NCBI GenBank assembly: GCA_004562395.1
Contig: SFQY01000007.1
Coordinates: 1-64,000 of the forward strand
DNA: 64,000 nucleotides
From: a bacterium
GTDB lineage: Bacteria > Bacillota > Clostridia > Oscillospirales > Oscillospiraceae
Direction of reading: 5' to 3'
The position numbers were made by a program, and so were the translations under genes. The first letter of the stretch is position 1. Every line of letters starts with the position of its first letter. Positions 8,420 to 15,932 of the stretch are shown piece after piece. The notes beneath the pieces are model-generated. The model worked only from the letters and a program-made list of their open reading frames with translations, made no database searches and was not told where the DNA came from.

Positions 8420-8977
8420 ATGGAAGACAACCAGATCATTGATTTGTATTTCCAGCGGTCTGAACAGGCCATCGAGCAGACAGATGCCAAGTACGGCAGC
8501 TACTGCTTCCGGATCGCCTATCAAATCCTTACAAACAGGGAAGATGCCGAAGAAAGCGTAAACGATACTTATCTCGCGGCCTGGGATACCATGCCGCCCC
8601 ACCGGCCGCCGCTGCTTTCGGCATTCCTGGGCAGAATCACCCGCAATCTTTCCATCGACCGGTGGCGGTCCCAAAACGCGGAAAAGCGGGGGAAGGGGGA
8701 ATTCCCCCTCTGTCTGGATGAACTGGCGGGCTGCGTATCCGGGGAGCCGGGCATTGAACAGAAGGAGATTGCCAAAGAGACGGTGGCCCTGCTGAACCGC
8801 TTCCTGCTGGAACGGCCGGAAACGGAGCGGAAGGTGTTCCTGTGCCGCTATTGGTACATGGATTCCGTCCAGGAGATTTCCGAGGCCTTCGGATTCAGCC
8901 AGACGAAGGTCACCACCATGCTGTACCGTACCCGAAACAAATTACGCAAAGCGCTTGAAAAGGAGGGACTGCTATGA
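8420..8977 (+). CDS. ECF-like sigma-70 family sigma factor (module 4)
   Basis: A 185-residue sigma factor with region 2 (NREDAEESVNDTYLAAWDTMPPHRP, SIDRWRS) and region 4 (SVQEISEAFGFSQTKVTTMLYRTRNKL). AAAGGAG precedes the ATG by 8 nt. The ATGA overlap with the next gene couples translation. Upstream, TGACAGGTTTCC (8351-8362) and TATATACAAGTGA resemble the sequence before the 218 gene and may be an autoregulatory promoter (inference). It is a close paralogue of the 218 and 4961 products. Confidence 0.9.
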   Translation: MEDNQIIDLYFQRSEQAIEQTDAKYGSYCFRIAYQILTNREDAEESVNDTYLAAWDTMPPHRPPLLSAFLGRITRNLSIDRWRSQNAEKRGKGEFPLCLDELAGCVSGEPGIEQKEIAKETVALLNRFLLERPETERKVFLCRYWYMDSVQEISEAFGFSQTKVTTMLYRTRNKLRKALEKEGLL

Positions 8978-10710
8978 CCGCGATGGAACTGATGACCTGT
9001 ATCGGCCAGGTGAAGGGGGAGCTCGTGCTGGAAGCCCGAAACATGCCGGCTCCCGGGATGAAAAGACCGCGCCGCGGGGTGAAACGGGCCCTGCTGATTG
9101 CCGCGGTTATCTCGCTGCTGCTGCTTCTGGTTGGCTGCGGGGTGGTATACGTGCTTCAAATGAAGAACCTGAAGGTCGGGCAGCGGGAAACCACAAGGCA
9201 TGTGTTCGATGAATACCACCGTGAGGTCATCGGCGAGGAAACCGTCCCGCAGCAGGTGCTGACCTTAAGCGGACTGAAGGGAAGCCCCAGCTATCAGGCG
9301 GCGAAGGAATGGTTTGACTTTCAGCAAAGCTATGACCCCGACGGGACCATCCGGAAAGAGGCGTTTCAGGGAGATCCGGAAGTAGAGTTTCCGGATACCT
9401 ACTGGACCTACCGCACATATTCCCGGGAGATGGTGGATAAGCTGCAGGAGCTGGCCGGGAAATACGGCCTGAAGCTGCTGGGGGCGCCCATGGAATTTAC
9501 GTCCATGAGCGGCTTCACCCGCGCGGTGGGTATTGACCATGTTCTGCTGCCGGACAGTGAGGTTTCCGCGTATCTGGACGGCGGCGACTGCTACCCGGCA
9601 GGGAATTTCAACATCAGCATGGATTTGAATATGCCCGAAGGGGAGGGGATGTGGCCATACACCATACATGCCCGGCTTGTCTATTGCCGCCAGGACTGCC
9701 TGAGTACGGAATTTGAGTATCTGGATCTGGAACAGGATTGGAAGGAATGGAGCTATACCACGGCTTCCGGCGCCACCGTGCTGATCCTCCGGGCTCCCGA
9801 AGGGGAGGCTTATCTGTTCTGCGACTGCTCTGACGCGATTTTGACGGTTCATTTCGAGGCCGGGTTCAATCCCCTGACCGATATCCCGGATTTTGTGCCG
9901 GAGTGGATGACCGACCGGCAGGTGGAACAGGTGGCGGACGCCATTGACTTTACCATCCGTCCCCAGCTGCCGGACCCCGACGCGGCAGTGGTCACCGGAC
10001 ACACCCCCGGCTGGGAGATCGAAACCAAGAACGTGTATTTTGACGGTTCCTTTGGGTGGCTGGTGTTCCATCTGACGGCTCCGGAGGGAACGGCACTGCC
10101 CGGGGGAGACGGGGAGTATGTCTATCCGGACAACACGGACCATGAGATCCTGATCCCGGATGCCGGAGAATTGGGCAGTAATTTCTGGACCTTCTATTCG
10201 GAGGATGACGGGGACGGCTTGGAAAACACCACGGATCTGGTCTATATCTTCGGCCTGGAAACCATCGATGATCCGGATTTCCCCATGGAGGCCAACTGGA
10301 ACGCCCACATCGAAGACCTGACCGCGAGTTATATGGAGGGGCGAAGAGATGTGGAAAAAATCATCGCGGAAGGGGTCTGGGAACCGGAATTCAGCTTTAT
10401 GGGCTGTGATACCCGCCGGATCGAATGCCTTCGGGAGCCTTTGACCGTTTCCTCTGACCAGTTCAAGGGAACCATCGAATCCTTCCAGCTGCGCAGTCTG
10501 GGCGCCGTCATCACCGTCGCGGAGGGCAGCGGGGACTGTGGGTTCCTGGACGCGGTGGCGGTTCTGAAGGACGGAACGGAGATCCCCATGTCGGTGGGAG
10601 ACAGCGAGGGGAGAACCATCCGCAGACTGGCGGACCGCCCCATTGATCTGGACCAGGTTTCCGCCGTCCGCCTGCCCGACGGAACGGAACTGCCGGTACC
10701 CCAGGCGTAA
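8974..10710 (+). CDS. Single-pass membrane partner of sigma factor (module 4)
   Basis: A 578-residue protein with a cytosolic N-terminus of about 38 residues rich in Arg/Lys, a membrane helix (about 40-62, LLIAAVISLLLLLVGCGVVYVL) and an extracytoplasmic part. The block LTLSGLKGSPSYQAAKEWFDFQQSYDPDG is shared with modules 772, 5515 and 15929. Instead of the calcium-loop domain of 772 and 5515, the C-terminal half has a region (LTAPEGTALPGG, then EDDGDGLENTTDLVY at about residue 410) closely matched in the 15929 protein. So there are two sub-types of this family. A sensor/anti-sigma role is inferred from topology and coupling. Confidence 0.8.
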   Translation: MTAMELMTCIGQVKGELVLEARNMPAPGMKRPRRGVKRALLIAAVISLLLLLVGCGVVYVLQMKNLKVGQRETTRHVFDEYHREVIGEETVPQQVLTLSGLKGSPSYQAAKEWFDFQQSYDPDGTIRKEAFQGDPEVEFPDTYWTYRTYSREMVDKLQELAGKYGLKLLGAPMEFTSMSGFTRAVGIDHVLLPDSEVSAYLDGGDCYPAGNFNISMDLNMPEGEGMWPYTIHARLVYCRQDCLSTEFEYLDLEQDWKEWSYTTASGATVLILRAPEGEAYLFCDCSDAILTVHFEAGFNPLTDIPDFVPEWMTDRQVEQVADAIDFTIRPQLPDPDAAVVTGHTPGWEIETKNVYFDGSFGWLVFHLTAPEGTALPGGDGEYVYPDNTDHEILIPDAGELGSNFWTFYSEDDGDGLENTTDLVYIFGLETIDDPDFPMEANWNAHIEDLTASYMEGRRDVEKIIAEGVWEPEFSFMGCDTRRIECLREPLTVSSDQFKGTIESFQLRSLGAVITVAEGSGDCGFLDAVAVLKDGTEIPMSVGDSEGRTIRRLADRPIDLDQVSAVRLPDGTELPVPQA

Positions 10711-10732
10711 AAGAAGCCCTGCAAATGAATCT

Positions 10733-10881
10733 AAATGATCGTTTACGCTCCGAAGGTTGCTGTGAACGTACAAGGCTCCCTCTGATGAGGGAGCTGTCGC
10801 GAAGCGACTGAGGGAGAGAAAATGTTCCGTGCTGACAGCCCCCTCGTCAGAGGGGGCCGTTGGGCCGCTAAACGATCATTC
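10733..10881. repeat. MITE-like element, inverted short form
   Basis: Termini AAATGATCGTTTA (10733-10745) and TAAACGATCATTC (10869-10881). The interior is the 4501 type in the opposite orientation and shortened: GCTCCCTCTGATGAGGGAGC with TCGCGAAGCGA on the left, then CCCCCTCGTCAGAGGGGG on the right. Confidence 0.85.
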
Positions 10882-10903
10882 AGCGCGTTTTTATGCTTTC
10901 GAA

Positions 10904-10943
10904 GGCAGCCTGCTTCCTGTTTGGGGAGCAGGCTCTTTTTTAT
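10904..10943 (+). terminator. Intrinsic terminator
   Basis: AGCCTGCT (from 10907) pairs with AGCAGGCT, followed by a run of six T ending at about 10941. It closes module 4 ahead of the BlaI-type operon. Confidence 0.8.
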
Positions 10944-10991
10944 GGGGAAACCATTGGTTTCTTAAGAAATGATAAACATTGGTTTTCTGCC

Positions 10992-11050
10992 TTGACAGAA
11001 TAGGTTTAATGTGTTAAACTTACTCTCGTAAGGTTTAATGCATTAAATCC
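10992..11050 (+). promoter_or_regulatory. Promoter with two candidate BlaI-type operators
   Basis: TTGACA (10992-10997), a 17-nt spacer and TAAACT (11015-11020) form a good housekeeping promoter. GGTTTAATGTGTTAAAC (11003-11019) overlaps the -10, and GGTTTAATGCATTAAATCC (11032-11050) lies just downstream. Both are inverted repeats of TTTAA around a 4-nt centre, spaced 29 nt apart. Overlap with the promoter and the nearby repressor gene at 12106 suggest autoregulation by that repressor; this is inferred. Confidence 0.75.
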
Positions 11051-11075
11051 GTTTTTGAAAACAGGAGGTAACCAT

Positions 11076-11150
11076 ATGATCTATTCTCCCCTTTGTACAC
11101 TTCTGGCGGCCATGGCAATCTCCGTCCTTGCCGCCTGCGGTATCCGCTGA
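11076..11150 (+). CDS. Very small lipoprotein-like peptide (24 aa)
   Basis: A 24-residue reading frame starting at an ATG preceded by a perfect AGGAGGTAA at ideal spacing and ending at TGA 11150. The sequence MIYSPLCTLLAAMAISVLAACGIR is essentially a signal peptide ending in a lipobox-like LAAC near the C-terminus. It is the first gene after the operator-bearing promoter and lies 33 nt before the beta-helix lipoprotein. It could be a tiny lipoprotein, a secreted peptide signal or a leader peptide. No homologue is known to me; support is the ribosome site and context only. Confidence 0.55.
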   Translation: MIYSPLCTLLAAMAISVLAACGIR

Positions 11151-11183
11151 TCCACATAAACAACAGAAAGGATGACTCAATCA

Positions 11184-12065
11184 ATGAAACGGAATAAACT
11201 GGGTCTTGCGGCGGCGCTGCTGACCCTCACTTTATTGGCCGGCTGCGCTTCCAATTCTGCCGCGCCGGAATCGGAAACCACCGCCAAAGCCCTTCCGGAG
11301 ACAACCGCCGCGGTCCCGGAAACAGTCGCCGCGGTCCCGGAAACAACGGTTTCCGTGGTAACCCCCGGGGAAACGGAGGCCGCTCAGAGCCCTGCCGCCG
11401 AAAGCGCCCCCTTCGCGGTGGAAATCACGCCGGTCATCACGGGGCAGCAGAATCAGGTGACCGTTGCCACCGCCGATGAATTTCTGGCTGCCATCGCTCC
11501 CAATACCGAGATCATTCTGAACGCGGAGCTGATCGATCTGAGTGAAGCCTCTGGATACGGTGAGACCGACGGAGAATACTATTACTGGGATGAAGGCTAC
11601 GACGGTCCTGAGCTGCGCATCGCCAATGTATCCAATCTGACCATCCGGGGCAGCGGAGAGACTCACGACGCCAATGTGCTGTCCTCCGTTCCCAGATACG
11701 CCTATGTTCTCACCTTTGAAAACTGCAGCAATATCCACACGGTCGGATTCACCGCCGGACACACCAAGGAGCCGGGCTCCTGTATGGGCGGCGTGCTGTG
11801 CTTCCGGAACAGCCAGGATGTTCTGGTGGAGGACTGCGGCCTGTTCGGCTGCGGCACCCTGGGTGTCATGGGGGAGAGCAGCAAAAAGATGCAGATCGTA
11901 AACAATGAAATCTATGAGTGCAGCATCGGCGGCGTGGAGTTTACCAACTGCGACGAAGTAAATGTGGACGGCAACACCTTCCGGGATCTGGGCGGACCGG
12001 TTTTCCGGATCTATAGCTGCGGAACCATCACCTGCAATGGGGAACCGGCGGTTCCTTTTCAGTAA
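11184..12065 (+). CDS. Lipoprotein with right-handed beta-helix domain
   Basis: A 293-residue exported protein. The signal peptide ends in the lipobox LLAGC, with Cys at about residue 22. A Pro/Thr/Glu-rich linker with repeats of AVPETVA type covers about 25-80. From about residue 105 it shows stacked beta-helix coils: SNLTIRGS, SNIHTVGFTAG, QDVLVEDCGLFGC, KKMQIVNNEIYEC, DEVNVDGNTFRDLG. Such folds bind or cleave polysaccharide, but no catalytic residues can be named here. The ATG at 11184 is 11 nt after AGAAAGGA; the in-frame ATG at 11172 overlaps that site. The gene sits in the presumed BlaI-regulated operon, 40 nt before the repressor gene. A cell-envelope role is inferred. Confidence 0.8.
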   Translation: MKRNKLGLAAALLTLTLLAGCASNSAAPESETTAKALPETTAAVPETVAAVPETTVSVVTPGETEAAQSPAAESAPFAVEITPVITGQQNQVTVATADEFLAAIAPNTEIILNAELIDLSEASGYGETDGEYYYWDEGYDGPELRIANVSNLTIRGSGETHDANVLSSVPRYAYVLTFENCSNIHTVGFTAGHTKEPGSCMGGVLCFRNSQDVLVEDCGLFGCGTLGVMGESSKKMQIVNNEIYECSIGGVEFTNCDEVNVDGNTFRDLGGPVFRIYSCGTITCNGEPAVPFQ

Positions 12066-12105
12066 CGCATCCTGACCATTCAAAAGAAGGAAGGAGTTTA
12101 TCATC

Positions 12106-12468
12106 ATGGACGCTCCGAAAATTTTTGAAAGCGAATACCGGTTCTGTCTGCTGCTGTGGGAGCATGAGCCGGTGAATTCCACCAAACTGGTTGCTCTGTG
12201 CAAGGACCAGCTGGGCTGGTCGAAGGCCACGACCTACACGGTCATCCGCAGATTGGCCCAGCGGGGTGTGATCCAGAATGAAAACACAATCGTTTCTTCT
12301 TTGATTTCCAAGGAAGAGGCCCAGCGCTCCCGGCTTGAGGAAATGGTTGACGAAACCTTCGAGGGGTCCATGCCTGCCTTCATCGCCGCCTTCTCCAAGA
12401 GTAAGAAACTGACGAAAAATGAGGTCAATCAGCTTCAGGCCCTGATTGACAGCTTTCAGGAGGACTAG
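12106..12468 (+). CDS. BlaI/MecI/CopY-family transcriptional repressor
   Basis: A 120-residue winged-helix repressor. The N-terminal domain (EYRFCLLLWEHEPVNSTKLVAL, then GWSKATTYTVIRRLAQRGVIQNEN) is the DNA-binding part. The C-terminal helices (about 75-120) dimerise in this family. The segment ISKEEAQ at about residues 66-72 is near the usual site cut by the BlaR1 protease. AAGGAGT precedes the ATG. Only 3 nt separate it from the M56 protease gene, as in classical blaI-blaR1 pairs. The likely operators are at 11003 and 11032. There is no beta-lactamase or penicillin-binding protein gene nearby, so the signal is probably a different envelope cue (inference). Confidence 0.9.
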   Translation: MDAPKIFESEYRFCLLLWEHEPVNSTKLVALCKDQLGWSKATTYTVIRRLAQRGVIQNENTIVSSLISKEEAQRSRLEEMVDETFEGSMPAFIAAFSKSKKLTKNEVNQLQALIDSFQED

Positions 12469-12471
12469 GCT

Positions 12472-15186
12472 ATGAGCAACTTCTTTCAAACCCTGCTGAC
12501 CACCAGCTTTCACGGAAGCATTGTGATCCTTGTGGTCCTGCTTCTGCGGCTGGTGCTGCGAAAGGCTCCCAAGAAATTCATCTGTATGCTGTGGATGCTG
12601 GCCGGAATTCGGCTCCTGCTGCCCATCCCCATTGAGAGCGCCTTCAGTCTTCAGCCCCCGGCCATACAAATCACGATTCCTGCCTGGCTTTCCGCTGTGT
12701 TTCCGTTTGTTTGGGTTGCGATGGCGGTGATCATCGGCGCCTACAGCGTGGCCTCTTACATCCATCTGCGGCGCAAGGTGCTGGATGCCGTGAAGGTCCC
12801 CGGCGGCTGGGAATCCGACCGGATCGAAACCGCCTTTGTTCTGGGGTTCATCAAGCCGAAAATCTACATTCCCACCGGCATGTCCGGGGAGACCCGCAAG
12901 CAGATCCTTGCCCACGAGCGGACCCATCTGGACAAGGGAGATCACTGGATCAAAATGATCGGCTTCCTGGCACTGGCCCTGCACTGGTTCAATCCCCTGG
13001 TATGGGTCAGCTACATACTTCTGTGCAAGGACATTGAGATGGCCTGCGACGAGCGGGTGGTGCAGTTTATGGAGCTGGAGGAGCGAAAGGCCTATTCTTC
13101 GGCGCTGCTCCGGTGCAGCACCAACCGGGCCCACTACGCGGCCTGCCCCGTGGCCTTCGGGGAGATCAGCGTGAAGTACCGGATCAAATCCATTCTCAAT
13201 TACCGCAAGCCCGGCTTCTGGATCAGCCTGCTGGCTGTGCTTGCTTTTGTGTTTGTCTGCGTGTGTCTCATGACCAGCCCCCAAACCAAAGTGGAGGTGC
13301 CGGTGGACGCGGATGTTCCGCTGCGGGAAATCAGCCGGCAGGACCCTGTGGCGTTTACCCCCGCGGTGCTGCCGGAATCCGAGCCGAATCCCGACTGGGG
13401 TCTGGATGTGATTATGGATGCATCCTCACCCACAGGCGGCACCCTGGTATATGTGGTTGAGGAGCGGTTCGCGGCGGCTTCGGGACGGATCTCCATGTCC
13501 GACACCTGTCTGCAGCGCTGGAACGGAACGGACTGGGAGTCCGTAGGGCCTGTCCAGTTTGAAATACAGAGCATCGGTTTTGCCCAGAGCCGGCACACGG
13601 TGGTGGAATACATGCCCATGGAACTGGACTGGGAGCTGAGCTGCGGCTCCCTGCCTGCGGGAGATTATCGGATCTGCCAGACCATTCAAAGCGTCAGTGA
13701 TTCCGCTACCTTCCGGGCCGCCTTCCACATCTATCGGGAGGAGCTGCCCTCCGACCAGGAGGCGGCGCTGGACCGCTGCGAGAAGGCCCTGTCCGCCCTG
13801 TCCGGCAGCCAGGCCTACTCCGTTCTGCTGTCCGACACCGGCCCTGACGGGGAGGTCTACCCTGTAAAACGGATCACCAAGAGCGGCGGCGCGGTCCGTG
13901 TGGACCACTATATGGGAGATTACTGCGTCTCCAGCAGCAACTCCGAAAACGCGGTTTACAGCGCCACCGGCTGGGATACCCCCTTCCGGGTGGATCAGAA
14001 CCGGCAGTTCCTGTTCCCGGAGGGCCAGTCGATGATCCATCAGGAGGAAATCACCTTCTGCTCCGTTTGGGCGGACTACAAGGGGACGGCCTACCGGGGA
14101 ACCGACACCTTCCGGTTCTATGAGGACGGCACCCTGAAATCCGTGGACCGGCTGGTGCAGACCCTGGACGCCGGCGGAGCCGTAACCGCGTCCCGGGTGC
14201 AGCGTCTGGAAAGTGAGAACCAGCCGAATATGAACTACTCCGACTATATTTCCAGTGCCGGTTCTTACAAGATGAATAACGCCTTCGAAGCGTCCAATGA
14301 TTCTGCCTGGGGAATCTTCTTCCGGGTGGATGATGACCTGCTGTCCCCCAACGGCGGCGAGGTCTGGATTTCCACCGATGCAGTGGGTGTATCCAATTAC
14401 ACCACCGACGGAACTTATTGGCTGGAAAAGAAGGTGGGAAATGACTGGAAGCGCCTGGGCGGCGAGGATACTCAGGCCAGCTGGGGGGAGGAAACGATCC
14501 GGATCGTCAGCCAGACCGCCATGCGTCAGGTTGATTGGTCCTCGGTCTACGGCAGCCTGGAGCCCGGCGTCTACCGAATGGGCAAGCGCTTCTATCAGGG
14601 ATCGGAATCCATTATTCAGTTTGCGGAATTCGCCATTTACCAGACCGGCGGTGTCTTTGGAGAAGGGGGCGAGGAAGCTCTGGCCCGGGTGGACGCGGCG
14701 ATCGCAAAACTCCAGAGCGGCAATTACCGGGTGGAGCAATATGAGTCCAGCTACAGTTCCTACGAAGACAGGGAGCGTATGACCGAAGTGCTTTGGAAGT
14801 ATGGCGATACTATGGTGGAGGATTTCTATAATAAGGTAGAAAGCTATTCCCACAGCGCGGTAACGCAGCCCGGTGATTTCGGTTACGGTGACTGGTTCAA
14901 GCGCAGCTACTTCGAATCCGAGTATGACTCCGTTTACTTCCCGGCGGGGTACGGCCTGATCAGCGACCGGGAGATCCGGCTGGTCTATTCCTATTCCCGG
15001 GACGCGGCGGACAATCCCTGCACTTTGTTCACCTACCGGTTTGACGAAAACGGGAATCTGACGGAAATCGATCGGGAATCCTGCGACAGCATGTGGGCCG
15101 GCTATGTGACCCGCTATGTTGTCACCGACACCCCGGAAAGCGAAATTCAGGCCTGGGTTGAGGCAAAGAAGTCAGAACAGGGATAA
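12472..15186 (+). CDS. BlaR1-like M56 membrane metalloprotease with a novel sensor region
   Basis: A 904-residue protein. The first 260 residues hold membrane helices (about 10-28, 32-50, 68-92, 160-185, 245-262) and the M56 zinc site HERTH in ILAHERTHLDKGD (about residue 146), facing the cytosol. In BlaR1 signalling this protease leads to cleavage of BlaI. The outer part is about 640 residues, much longer than usual, and has no penicillin-binding SxxK/SxN/KTG domain that I can see. Instead there are two similar beta-rich units of Ig-like type (about 310-420 and 605-725, each ending GxYR-like: PAGDYRICQTIQ and EPGVYRMGKRFYQ), alternating with two further units (about 425-590 and 730-895). Confidence 0.87.
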   Translation: MSNFFQTLLTTSFHGSIVILVVLLLRLVLRKAPKKFICMLWMLAGIRLLLPIPIESAFSLQPPAIQITIPAWLSAVFPFVWVAMAVIIGAYSVASYIHLRRKVLDAVKVPGGWESDRIETAFVLGFIKPKIYIPTGMSGETRKQILAHERTHLDKGDHWIKMIGFLALALHWFNPLVWVSYILLCKDIEMACDERVVQFMELEERKAYSSALLRCSTNRAHYAACPVAFGEISVKYRIKSILNYRKPGFWISLLAVLAFVFVCVCLMTSPQTKVEVPVDADVPLREISRQDPVAFTPAVLPESEPNPDWGLDVIMDASSPTGGTLVYVVEERFAAASGRISMSDTCLQRWNGTDWESVGPVQFEIQSIGFAQSRHTVVEYMPMELDWELSCGSLPAGDYRICQTIQSVSDSATFRAAFHIYREELPSDQEAALDRCEKALSALSGSQAYSVLLSDTGPDGEVYPVKRITKSGGAVRVDHYMGDYCVSSSNSENAVYSATGWDTPFRVDQNRQFLFPEGQSMIHQEEITFCSVWADYKGTAYRGTDTFRFYEDGTLKSVDRLVQTLDAGGAVTASRVQRLESENQPNMNYSDYISSAGSYKMNNAFEASNDSAWGIFFRVDDDLLSPNGGEVWISTDAVGVSNYTTDGTYWLEKKVGNDWKRLGGEDTQASWGEETIRIVSQTAMRQVDWSSVYGSLEPGVYRMGKRFYQGSESIIQFAEFAIYQTGGVFGEGGEEALARVDAAIAKLQSGNYRVEQYESSYSSYEDRERMTEVLWKYGDTMVEDFYNKVESYSHSAVTQPGDFGYGDWFKRSYFESEYDSVYFPAGYGLISDREIRLVYSYSRDAADNPCTLFTYRFDENGNLTEIDRESCDSMWAGYVTRYVVTDTPESEIQAWVEAKKSEQG

Positions 15187-15193
15187 TTGCCAA

Positions 15194-15224
15194 AGGCCCG
15201 GAGACAATGTCCGTCTCCGGGCCT
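15194..15224 (+). terminator. Hairpin after the blaR1-like gene
   Basis: A perfect 12-bp stem, AGGCCCGGAGAC / GTCTCCGGGCCT, begins 8 nt after the stop. There is no T-run, so its strength as a terminator is uncertain. Confidence 0.5.
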
Positions 15225-15377
15225 GATGCATGTTTGCCCGTCCTGGGAGGGGTACGGCGGAAAGCTCGGATGAACGGTTCCCTTTTTCTGAAAAAATGGT
15301 ATTATGGGTGTGAGGTTTTCCCCGGAAAATCGGTCTATCAGGGTGAGGAACCAAAAGAATAAGCGAGGTGACCCCAA

Positions 15378-15932
15378 GTGGAAGACAGTAAAATTCTGGA
15401 ACTGTTCTTCGCCAGAAACGAAGACGCCATCCGCCATACGGACGATACCTACGGACGGCGGCTCTTTGCTCTGGCGGACAACATCGTCCGAAACGATCAG
15501 GATGCCGAGGAAAGCGTCAGCGATACCTATATGCGGGCCTGGGATACGATTCCTCCCCAGAAGCCCCAGCATTTCTTTGCGTACCTGGCCAAGATCTGCC
15601 GGAATTTCGCCCTGAAGAAGCTGGACTGGAAGAACGCGGCCAAACGCAAAGCCGAGGTGGTCAGTCTGACCCAGGAGATGGAGGCGTGCATTCCCGACAG
15701 CACCCGGGACCGGGAGATGGAGGCGAAGGAGCTGGGAATGCTGCTGGACCGTTTCCTGCGGACCCTGACGCCGGAAAACCAGATGGTTTTTCTGCGCCGG
15801 TACTGGTATGTGGATACCATCGCGGAAATCGCGGTCCGGTATGGCATCAGCGAAAGCGCCGTCCAGATGCGGCTGAACCGAACCAGAGCAAGGCTCTGCA
15901 CGTACCTTGAAAAGGAGGGAATCCGGGTATGA
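15378..15932 (+). CDS. ECF-like sigma-70 family sigma factor (module 5)
   Basis: A 184-residue sigma factor with a GTG start at 15378 supported by GAGGTGA 7 nt upstream. Region 2 includes NDQDAEESVSDTYMRAWDTIPPQKP; the segment after it (NFALKKLDWKNAAKRK) differs from the DRWR of the other paralogues. Region 4 is TIAEIAVRYGISESAVQMRLNRTRARL. It overlaps the next gene by 4 nt (ATGA). It is diverged from modules 1, 3 and 4, yet its partner protein is close to that of module 4. TGAGGTTTTCC followed by CTATCAGGGTGA at 15309-15344 resembles the sites before 218 and 8420. Confidence 0.9.
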   Translation: MEDSKILELFFARNEDAIRHTDDTYGRRLFALADNIVRNDQDAEESVSDTYMRAWDTIPPQKPQHFFAYLAKICRNFALKKLDWKNAAKRKAEVVSLTQEMEACIPDSTRDREMEAKELGMLLDRFLRTLTPENQMVFLRRYWYVDTIAEIAVRYGISESAVQMRLNRTRARLCTYLEKEGIRV

